The notes beneath the pieces are model-generated. The model made no database searches. It was not told where the DNA came from and worked only from the letters and a program-made list of their open reading frames with translations. A stretch of 5,610 nt of DNA. Origin: a candidate division BRC1 bacterium ADurb.BinA292 (GTDB lineage: Bacteria > Sumerlaeota > Sumerlaeia > MVZB01). Shown in pieces: positions 1 through 5,174 of this stretch; within the stretch, counting starts at the first letter, position 1, and each line of letters starts with the position of its first letter. A program made the translations under genes and the position numbers. Where the stretch lies: contig MVZB01000219.1 in NCBI GenBank assembly GCA_002068205.1, forward strand, positions 1 through 5,610, written 5' to 3'.

Positions 1-475
1 GCAGCGGCAGAAACGCGTGCGTCGCGCTCGAGGTGATCAGCTCGAGCCGGCCCCCTGCGGCAAACCCCGCGAACGCCGCCGCCAGGTCGCGGCCCCAGCG
101 CCCCTCATACGCCTCCAGCGCCCGCGCCATCCGCTCGTGATAGTGCCGCGCCAGCGGCGCAAACTGCGGCAGCCAGCGCGTGCGCGTCAGCTCGCGCTCG
201 GCCAACTCCACCCGTCGCCGCAAATGCCGCGCCGTCCGCTCGCGCAGCAACGGGTCGGCCAGCATCGCCAGCAGCGGCGGCGAGAGCGACAGCGTCAGCC
301 GGTAGTCGAGCCCGTCGCGCTCCCAGCCCTCGAGCACGTCCAGCAGCGGCAGATAGCACTCCACTACCGCCTCGAACAGCCACCGTTCCTCCAGCGGATC
401 CTCGTGCTCCGGATGGCGCACATACGGCAGATGCGCGTGCAGCACCAAGGCGACGTGGGCTGTGATCTCCGGCAT
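1..475 (-). CDS. GH57 family 1,4-alpha-glucan branching enzyme, N-terminal part (runs off left edge)
   Basis: The reverse strand encodes 158 codons beginning MPEITAHVALVLHAHLPYVR and continues past base 1, so the C-terminal part is missing. The opening matches the first conserved region of glycoside hydrolase family 57, with the His-Ala-His-Leu-Pro-Tyr motif at residues 13-18 followed by RHPE. Later stretches also fit the branching-enzyme subgroup (DUF1957-type): LTLSLSPPLLAML near residues 59-71 and the strand ELITSSATHAFLPL at the window edge. Family members are cytoplasmic and make alpha-1,6 branches in glycogen; they are usually more than 500 residues. The catalytic Glu and Asp lie outside this window, so activity cannot be judged. 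The ATG at 475-473 is preceded by a GGGGGA ribosome-binding-like run (485-480) with about 5 bases spacing. It starts 28 bases after the hemL stop on the same strand, which suggests one transcript. An alpha-amylase or 4-alpha-glucanotransferase of GH57 is a less likely alternative. Confidence 0.88.
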   Translation of the reverse strand, partial: MPEITAHVALVLHAHLPYVRHPEHEDPLEERWLFEAVVECYLPLLDVLEGWERDGLDYRLTLSLSPPLLAMLADPLLRERTARHLRRRVELAERELTRTRWLPQFAPLARHYHERMARALEAYEGRWGRDLAAAFAGFAAGGRLELITSSATHAFLPL

Positions 476-503
476 CGGTTCCCCCGTCCGGCGCCCGCAT
501 CCG

Positions 504-1712
504 CTAATCGCGCAGCCCGGCCAGCACGCGCCCGGACGCCGCGATCGTCCGCTCGATGTCTTCCTCGGTATGCGCCGCGCTGAGGAAGCACGCCTCGAAC
601 TGCGACGGCGGCAGGTAGATCCCCTCGGCCAGCATCCCGTGGAACCACCGCTTGAACAGCGCCGTATCGGACCGCCGGGCCGATGCGTAGTCGGTCACCG
701 GACCCGCCTGGAAGAACAGGCCGAACATCGACCCGACCACCGTCGGATACACGGCAATCCCCGCACCCCGCGCCGCCTCGACCAGCCCCGCGCCCAGCCG
801 GCGGGCCCGCTCTTCCAGCCGATCGTACAGATCCCCCTCCTCGCGCAGGATGCGCAGCGTCGCCAGCCCGGCCGCCATCGCCAGTGGATTGCCCGACAGC
901 GTCCCGGCCTGATACACCGGGCCCAGCGGCGCGACCTGATGGACCAGGTGGCGCCGCCCGCCATAGGCCCCCACGGGCAGGCCGCCGCCGATCACCTTGC
1001 CCAGCATCGTCAGGTCGGGCAGGACATTGTAGCGCGCCTGCGCGCCCCCCAGCGCCACGCGGAAGCCGCTCATCACCTCGTCAAAGATCAGCAGCACCTC
1101 GTGGCGGTCGGCCAGCTCGCGCAGCCCCTCCAGATACCCCGGCGCCGGCGGCACCAGCCCCATGTTGCCCGCCGTCCCCGGCGTCACCCCGGCGCTGTCG
1201 GGCAGGCCGAACGTCGCGACGCCCGACCCGGCCCGCGCCAGCAGGCTGTCGCCATGGCCATGATAACAGCCGTCCATCTTGATGATTTTGGGCCGCCCCG
1301 TCGCCCCGCGCGCCAGCCGGATCACCGCCATCCCGGCTTCCGTCCCCGAGTTGACCATCCGGACCATCTCGATCGACGGCACCAGGTCGCGCACCAGCTC
1401 GGCCAGCTCGACCTCCAGCTCCGACGGGCAGCCGAACGACGTCCCGCGGCCGGCCGCCTCGCGAATCGCCGCCACGACCTGCGGGTGCGCATGCCCCAGG
1501 ATCATCGGCCCCCACGAGCCGACGTAATCAATCATCTCATTTCCATCGACATCAATCAGTCGCGCGCCCGCCGCCGACCGGATGAACCGCGGCGTCCCCC
1601 CTACCGCGCCGAATGCCCGCACCGGGCTGTTCACGCCGCCGGGCAGCACCTCGCGCGCGCGGCTGAACATACGGGCCGATTGGGCCGTCTCTTGCGGGCT
1701 CTCAAGGCTCAT
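504..1712 (-). CDS. hemL: Glutamate-1-semialdehyde 2,1-aminomutase with internal in-frame deletion
   Basis: The 402-residue product is a PLP-dependent class III aminotransferase-fold enzyme. Its family converts glutamate-1-semialdehyde to 5-aminolevulinate in the C5 tetrapyrrole pathway in the cytoplasm. Diagnostic motifs are LPGGVNSPVRAF (23-34), DYVGSWGPMILGH (62-74), MVNSGTEAGMAVIRLARG (119-136), CYHGHGDSLL (149-158), the PLP-contacting Asp211 in IFDEVMSGFR, the Schiff-base Lys239 in LGKVIGGGLPVGA, and GPVYQAGTLSGNPLAMAAG (264-282). The start is well supported: AAGGA (1726-1722) lies 9 bases before the ATG at 1712. Compared with the remembered E. coli HemL, about 34 residues are missing between Ala181 and Gly182, where GVTPGTA joins directly to GNMGLVPP. 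The absent part normally holds the Tyr-Asn-Asp segment, a helix and the core strand ending Val-Glu-Pro-Val-Ala. The rest is intact and in frame, but the protein may not fold or work. It leads a probable two-gene unit with the GH57 gene. Confidence 0.93.
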   Translation of the reverse strand: MSLESPQETAQSARMFSRAREVLPGGVNSPVRAFGAVGGTPRFIRSAAGARLIDVDGNEMIDYVGSWGPMILGHAHPQVVAAIREAAGRGTSFGCPSELEVELAELVRDLVPSIEMVRMVNSGTEAGMAVIRLARGATGRPKIIKMDGCYHGHGDSLLARAGSGVATFGLPDSAGVTPGTAGNMGLVPPAPGYLEGLRELADRHEVLLIFDEVMSGFRVALGGAQARYNVLPDLTMLGKVIGGGLPVGAYGGRRHLVHQVAPLGPVYQAGTLSGNPLAMAAGLATLRILREEGDLYDRLEERARRLGAGLVEAARGAGIAVYPTVVGSMFGLFFQAGPVTDYASARRSDTALFKRWFHGMLAEGIYLPPSQFEACFLSAAHTEEDIERTIAASGRVLAGLRD

Positions 1713-1721
1713 CGCGCTTCA

Positions 1722-1726
1722 TCCTT
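1722..1726 (-). promoter_or_regulatory. Ribosome binding site of hemL
   Basis: On the minus strand AAGGA lies 9 bases upstream of the ATG at 1712-1710. This fixes the hemL start and places the end of the adjacent direct-repeat copy directly against the translation signal. Confidence 0.7.
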
Positions 1727-1883
1727 ACTCAAGAATCCGTCCCTCGTCCTCGTGATCGCTTCCGAAGGTCTATCCTATTTTGTCCCTTCCCTCACTCAAA
1801 ATACGCCCTCGTCCTCGTAATCGCCCCCAACGGCCTCCCCCAAAATTCGGCGCTCGGCTCTCGTCCCTCGTCCTCGGCTCTCG
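1727..1883. repeat. Decayed direct repeats with CCCTCGTCCTCG core
   Basis: The plus-strand core CCCTCGTCCTCG occurs at 1741-1752, 1806-1817 and 1865-1876. A near copy, CCCTCGTCCCCG, sits at 1911-1922. The first two copies share longer flanks: ACTCAAGAATCCG before the first and ACTCAAAATACG before the second, and CGTGATCGC versus CGTAATCGC after. They are therefore diverged copies of a unit of about 33 bases offset by 65. The CTCGGCTCTCG element is also duplicated 20 bases apart (1853-1863 and 1873-1883). No transposase or inverted ends are seen, so these look like intergenic satellite-type repeats rather than an insertion sequence. Confidence 0.7.
1772..1799 (-). promoter_or_regulatory. Candidate sigma70-type promoter for hemL
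   Basis: On the minus strand TTGAGT (1799-1794) and TAGGAT (1777-1772) are separated by 16 bases and match the -35 and -10 consensus at four of six positions each. Transcription would start near 1765, giving a leader of about 50 bases that contains one of the direct-repeat copies and the hemL ribosome binding site. This rests on consensus matching only, and the host's promoter rules are unknown. Confidence 0.3.
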
Positions 1884-1901
1884 AAAACCGTCATGCGTTC
1901 T

Positions 1902-1989
1902 CCCTCTCGTCCCTCGTCCCCGTCCCCCACCTCCCTTTCGTCCCTCACGTCCCTTATGTCCTTTGTGTCCCTTCCCTTTTGTGTCCTGC
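1902..1989. repeat. Short-period GTCCCTNNN array, G-rich on the minus strand
   Basis: The plus strand is a pyrimidine-rich ladder. Units of about 9 bases are clearest at 1940-1948 (GTCCCTCAC), 1949-1957 (GTCCCTTAT) and 1958-1966 (GTCCTTTGT), with looser units on either side. C-runs of three to five occur at 1902, 1911, 1918, 1924, 1933, 1942, 1951, 1969 and 1974. On the minus strand the first seven are G-tracts separated by 2 to 6 bases, which satisfies the usual G-quadruplex pattern. The units are decayed, so this is an old array or one under structural rather than exact sequence constraint. Confidence 0.7.
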
Positions 1990-2021
1990 CGCCATATAAG
2001 ACTCACTACTCTGATACGAGC

Positions 2022-2050
2022 TTGACTTTCCCCTCCATACCCGCAAAACT
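2022..2050 (+). promoter_or_regulatory. Candidate promoter for the birA-mce-mmdA block
   Basis: TTGACT (2022-2027) is a five-of-six match to the -35 consensus. It is followed after 17 bases by AAAACT (2045-2050), a weak three-of-six -10 match. It lies about 100 bases upstream of the chosen birA start, in the non-repetitive part of the intergenic region. The -10 is poor, so this is only a candidate. Confidence 0.25.
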
Positions 2051-2147
2051 AGGGCTGCCCAGTGTACCTGGGTGGCTGGTAAGATCGACGCCGTCCCCGG
2101 CCGGCCGATTCCACCCCGACGATCCTGGATCCAACGCGACCCGCTCC

Positions 2148-2984
2148 GTGCAGCCCTCCCCCAGCCCATTCCCCTTCCAGTCCCGCCCCCTGCCCGCACC
2201 GTGGCGCGCGTTGCATCATTATCCTTCGATCGATTCAACCCAGGACGAAGCGCGGCGCCGGCACGCCGCGGAGCAGCCGCTGGCCGGCATGGTCTTCCTC
2301 GCCGAGGAACAGACCCGCGGCCGCGGCCGCTCGGATCGCGCCTGGCATTCCGGCCCCGGCGGCCTCTACGTCACCGCGGCGCTCCCGCTCCCGATGCGCC
2401 TGCCTCCCGGCTACCATGGCTGGCTTCCCCTGCTTGGCGCGCTCGCCTGCGCCGAAACGCTCGACGAGATCCACGGCCTGCAAACCCGCATTAAATGGCC
2501 CAACGATCTCTTCCGCGGCGAGGCCAAGCTGGCCGGCCTGCTGGGCGACTGTCTCGGCGACGGCTACCTGATCGGCATGGGCCTCAACTGGGCCAACGAG
2601 ATCGAGCCGGCGGCCCTCGCCGGCCGGTTTCCGGCCACATGCCTCGCTCAGCACGCGCGCGCCCCGCTCGAGGGCCGCCTCCCCTTCCTGCTGCACTGGC
2701 TCGACCGGGTCCAGCTCCTGCAGCGGCGGTTGATCGACGATCTGGAGGCCGCGGTGGATCACCTGGCGGCGCGGGCCGAGGCCGCCCTCTGGGGCCGCGC
2801 GCGCCGCGTCCACTTCGAACAGACCGAGTTGGGCGCCGTCGCCGGCGAGCTGCTCGGCCTGACCCGCCGCGCCGCCGCGCGCGTCCGCGTCGCCCCCGGC
2901 CGGGTCGTCGAACTGCATTGCGGCCATCAGACGCCCGCGTCGGGCGACGATCCGCTCTACGATCACATCGAGGTCCTGGCTTGA
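2148..2984 (+). CDS. birA: Biotin-[acetyl-CoA-carboxylase] ligase, single-domain (no HTH)
   Basis: The 278-residue product is a class I biotin-protein ligase. This family makes biotinyl-AMP from biotin and ATP and transfers biotin to the lysine of carrier proteins. Visible motifs are SIDSTQDEA (27-35, where most relatives have Asn in place of Gln), the adenylate/biotin loop RGRGRSDRAW (57-66) with PGGLYVTAALP (70-80), KWPND (116-120), the conserved Lys127 in KLAGLL, and the strand IGMGLNWAN (142-150). A C-terminal segment near 215-260 fits the small SH3-like domain, though it is Arg/Ala-rich and less conserved. There is no N-terminal winged-helix domain, so it should not act as a biotin repressor. 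The start is uncertain. GTG at 2148 keeps the whole catalytic domain but has no clear Shine-Dalgarno sequence; TTG at 2211 would trim 21 residues. It leads the plus-strand block, 31 bases before mce, and probably serves the biotin carrier of the decarboxylase. Confidence 0.87.
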   Translation: MQPSPSPFPFQSRPLPAPWRALHHYPSIDSTQDEARRRHAAEQPLAGMVFLAEEQTRGRGRSDRAWHSGPGGLYVTAALPLPMRLPPGYHGWLPLLGALACAETLDEIHGLQTRIKWPNDLFRGEAKLAGLLGDCLGDGYLIGMGLNWANEIEPAALAGRFPATCLAQHARAPLEGRLPFLLHWLDRVQLLQRRLIDDLEAAVDHLAARAEAALWGRARRVHFEQTELGAVAGELLGLTRRAAARVRVAPGRVVELHCGHQTPASGDDPLYDHIEVLA

Positions 2985-3015
2985 TTTCAACTCTCCGGCG
3001 CGAAAGGCGGTGACC

Positions 3016-3459
3016 ATGTTCAAACAGGTGGATCATATCGGCATTGCAACGCGCGACATCGACGCGTCGATCGCGACTTTGCGCAAACTGGGGCCGCTGG
3101 TCGTCGGCGAACGCGAGGTGATCGAGCGCTATCAACTTCAGGCGGTAATGGTCCGCACCGGCGACGTCCCGATCGAGCTGATCCAGCCGACCAGCTCCGA
3201 ATCCAACATCGCCGCCTTCATCGACAAGCGCGGCGAAGGGGTGCACCACGTCGCCTACCGCGTGGCCGACGTCGCGGCCGCCCTCAAGCAGGCCGAGGCC
3301 GAGGGCTTCCGACTCATCGACCAGGCGCCGCGCCCCGGCTACGGCGGCAGCCAGGTCGCCTTCCTCCACCCCAAGTCCGTCCTCGGCATGCTGACCGAAC
3401 TGGTGCAGCGCGAAGCCGGCAAGGATGAACCTCCGTACGCGTTCGAACACGGGCACTGA
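3016..3459 (+). CDS. mce: Methylmalonyl-CoA epimerase (VOC superfamily)
   Basis: The 147-residue product has the two-module vicinal-oxygen-chelate fold of methylmalonyl-CoA epimerase, which interconverts (R)- and (S)-methylmalonyl-CoA using a divalent metal. Module one opens with VDHIGIATRDID (His7 a likely metal ligand) and ends with GDVPIELIQPTSSESNIAAF. Module two carries GEGVHHVAYRVADV (His77/His78), GFRLIDQAPRPGYGGSQVAFLHPKSVLGMLTELV, and Glu129 as a likely ligand. The length is normal for the family. The Gln that relatives show in a Glu-Gln-Gly-Val motif is not at the expected place: the sequence here is RYQLQ (38-42), so Gln40 or Gln42 would have to replace it. I chose ATG 3016 over the in-frame GTG at 3010 because AAAGG (3003-3007) is 8 bases from the ATG but only 2 from the GTG. 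It sits directly before the carboxyltransferase gene, which fits supply of the (S)-isomer to the decarboxylase. Confidence 0.9.
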   Translation: MFKQVDHIGIATRDIDASIATLRKLGPLVVGEREVIERYQLQAVMVRTGDVPIELIQPTSSESNIAAFIDKRGEGVHHVAYRVADVAAALKQAEAEGFRLIDQAPRPGYGGSQVAFLHPKSVLGMLTELVQREAGKDEPPYAFEHGH

Positions 3460-3523
3460 TCGCCACCGGGCGCCGCGGGCCACGCCCCCGCGACCCGTCC
3501 AGCCCTTTCCCCGCACGATTCAG

Positions 3524-3530
3524 AAGGAAG
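3524..3530 (+). promoter_or_regulatory. Strong ribosome binding site of mmdA
   Basis: AAGGAAG lies 6 bases upstream of the ATG at 3537. It is the best Shine-Dalgarno sequence in the window and fixes the start of the carboxyltransferase gene. It suggests this subunit is translated more strongly than birA, which has no visible site. Confidence 0.7.
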
Positions 3531-3536
3531 TTCCCC

Positions 3537-5150
3537 ATGTCACCCGACACGTTGGTCAGCGACAAGAAACAGGCCGAAGCCAGGCAACCGGCCAAACCGC
3601 TCGAAACCACGGCGGCCAAACTGAAGGACCTGACCGCCCGCCGCAAGCAGATCAGCCTCGGCGGCGGCGAGGCCGCGCTGAAGAAGCGCAAGAAATCGGG
3701 CCGCCTCAATGCCCGCGAACGGCTCGATCTGCTGCTCGACCCCAGTTCGTTCCAGGAGATGTATCAGCACCGCAAGCACCGCTGCACCAACTTCGGCATG
3801 GAGCGCAAGGACCTGGCCGCCGACGGCGTCGTCACCGGCCTGGGCGCCATCGACGGCCGGCCCGTCTGCATCGCCAGCCAGGACTTCACCGTCGCCGGCG
3901 GCTCGCTGGGCGAGGCCCACGGCCAGAAGATCGTCGAAATGATGAAGATGTCGCTCAAGTGCGGCTCCCCGTTCATCATGATCAACGACTCGGGCGGCGC
4001 GCGCATTCAGGAGGCGGTCGACGGCCTCAACTCCTATGGCGAAATCTTCTACCACAACGTCCTCGCCTCGGGCGTCGTCCCGCAGATCAGCCTGATCTGC
4101 GGCCCCTGCGCCGGCGGCGCGGTCTATTCCCCCGCGCTGACCGATTTCATCATCATGGTGCGCGGCAACAAGATGTTCATCACCGGCCCGGAGGTGGTCA
4201 AGTCGGTCACCGGCGAGGAAATCTCGGCCGAGCAGCTCGGCGGCGCCGACACCCAGGCCACCGTCACCGGCAACATCCACTTCATCGCCGATAGCGATGA
4301 GCAGGCCTTCGCCATCTGCCGCAAGCTCCTCTCGTTCCTCCCCAGCAACAATCTGCAGGACCCCCCCAGCCGCAACACCGGCGAGGTCGATCTGACCGAG
4401 ATCCCGGCCCTCGACAAGCTCATGCCCGACAGCGCCCGCGAAGCCTACGACGTGCGCGAAGTCATCCGCCTGGTCATCGACGGCGGCGATTTCCTCGAGG
4501 TCATGGAGCACTGGGCGACCAACATCGTCATCGGCTTCGCCCGCATCGACGGCAACGTCGTCGGCATCATCGCCAACCAGCCGCTCGTCATGGCCGGCGT
4601 CCTCGACATCAACGCTTCGGACAAGGCCTCCCGCTTCATCCGCTTCTGCAACGCCTTCAACATCCCGATCGTCTCGTTCGTCGACGTGCCCGGCTACATG
4701 CCCGGCGTCAACCAGGAGCACGGCGGCATCATCCGTCACGGCGCCAAACTGCTGTTCGCCTACTCGGCCACGACGACCCCCAAGATCACGGTGATCCTGC
4801 GCAAGGCCTACGGCGGCGCCTACCTGGCGATGTGCTCCAAATCGCTCGGCGCCGACCGCACCGGCGCCTGGCCGACCGGCGAGATCGCCGTGATGGGCGC
4901 CGAGGGCGCCGTCCCGATCATCTTCCGCCGCGAGATGGAACAGGCCGAGGACAAGGAAGCCCGCCGCCAGGAACTGCTCGACGAGTATCGCGTCAAGTTC
5001 GGCAACCCCTACCTGGCGGCCTCGCGCGGCCTGATCGACGACGTCATCCAGCCGCGCGAAACCCGCCGCTACATCGCGATGTCGCTGCGCGCCCTGCAGA
5101 GCAAGCGCGATCTGCGGCCGCCGAAAAAACACGGCTTGATGCCGCTGTAA
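3537..5150 (+). CDS. mmdA: Carboxyltransferase subunit of methylmalonyl-CoA decarboxylase / propionyl-CoA carboxylase family
   Basis: The 537-residue product belongs to the PccB/MmdA family, with two crotonase-fold halves that move a carboxyl group between acyl-CoA and biotin. Family signatures in order are KKRKKSGRLNARERLDLLLD, the N-terminal oxyanion-hole motif GGARIQEAVDGL starting at Gly153, GPCAGGAVYSPALTDF, MFITGPEVVKSVTGEE, PLVMAGVLDINASDKASRF, the C-terminal oxyanion motif KAYGGAYLAM (423-432), WPTGEIAVMGAEGA, FGNPYLAASRGLIDDVI, and a C-terminus ending HGLMPL like the family's usual HGNIPL. The length is slightly above the usual 510-530 because of a charged N-terminal extension of about 25 residues. 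Leu430 sits where characterised propionyl-CoA carboxylases of actinobacteria carry a specificity Asp. The upstream mce (77 bases) and downstream OadG-like gene (24 bases) favour a decarboxylase pump. Acetyl- or propionyl-CoA carboxylase remains possible. Confidence 0.92.
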   Translation: MSPDTLVSDKKQAEARQPAKPLETTAAKLKDLTARRKQISLGGGEAALKKRKKSGRLNARERLDLLLDPSSFQEMYQHRKHRCTNFGMERKDLAADGVVTGLGAIDGRPVCIASQDFTVAGGSLGEAHGQKIVEMMKMSLKCGSPFIMINDSGGARIQEAVDGLNSYGEIFYHNVLASGVVPQISLICGPCAGGAVYSPALTDFIIMVRGNKMFITGPEVVKSVTGEEISAEQLGGADTQATVTGNIHFIADSDEQAFAICRKLLSFLPSNNLQDPPSRNTGEVDLTEIPALDKLMPDSAREAYDVREVIRLVIDGGDFLEVMEHWATNIVIGFARIDGNVVGIIANQPLVMAGVLDINASDKASRFIRFCNAFNIPIVSFVDVPGYMPGVNQEHGGIIRHGAKLLFAYSATTTPKITVILRKAYGGAYLAMCSKSLGADRTGAWPTGEIAVMGAEGAVPIIFRREMEQAEDKEARRQELLDEYRVKFGNPYLAASRGLIDDVIQPRETRRYIAMSLRALQSKRDLRPPKKHGLMPL

Positions 5151-5174
5151 TCCGATTCACGGGAGCCCGCGACG

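Larger units (their letters stand above)
1713..2147. other. Divergent intergenic region between hemL and birA
   Basis: These 435 bases separate the two oppositely transcribed blocks. About 1727-1989 is repeat-rich, and its base composition is pyrimidine-biased on the plus strand, unlike the flanking genes. The remaining 1990-2147 looks like unique sequence with a candidate promoter for the plus-strand block. Open frames crossing it translate to low-complexity Ser/Pro/Leu or Lys/Gly/Arg peptides that follow the repeat period, so I call no gene here. Confidence 0.7.

Noticed and set aside
462..1820. Plus-strand open frame of about 450 codons opposite hemL
   Set aside because: Arg/Pro/His-rich composition and no family resemblance; the minus strand encodes conserved HemL motifs throughout.
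1902..1989. CRISPR-like array
   Set aside because: The units are about 9 bases with no spacers of uniform length and no conserved long repeat.
1770..2025. Small low-complexity open frames on both strands in the intergenic region
   Set aside because: Their peptides simply translate the 9-base repeat units; no ribosome binding site or family match.
1893..2147. Upstream ATG extension of the birA frame
   Set aside because: The added residues are Ser/Pro/Leu repeats that follow the intergenic repeat period and have no counterpart in biotin ligases.
1713..2147. Insertion sequence remnant
   Set aside because: No inverted terminal ends, target duplication or transposase fragment could be seen.
2235..3023. 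Minus-strand open frame opposite birA
   Set aside because: Low-complexity shadow frame. The plus strand has the GRGR, KWPND and KLAGLL motifs of biotin ligases.
3460..3536. Possible terminator between mce and mmdA
   Set aside because: Short GC-rich complementarities can be drawn, but there is no clean stem followed by a T-run, and the genes belong functionally together.
3540..5132. Antisense open frame of 530 codons opposite mmdA
   Set aside because: It is a shadow of the GC-rich third positions of mmdA. Its translation is Ala/Asp/Gly/Val-rich with no recognisable domain, while the plus strand matches the carboxyltransferase family end to end.
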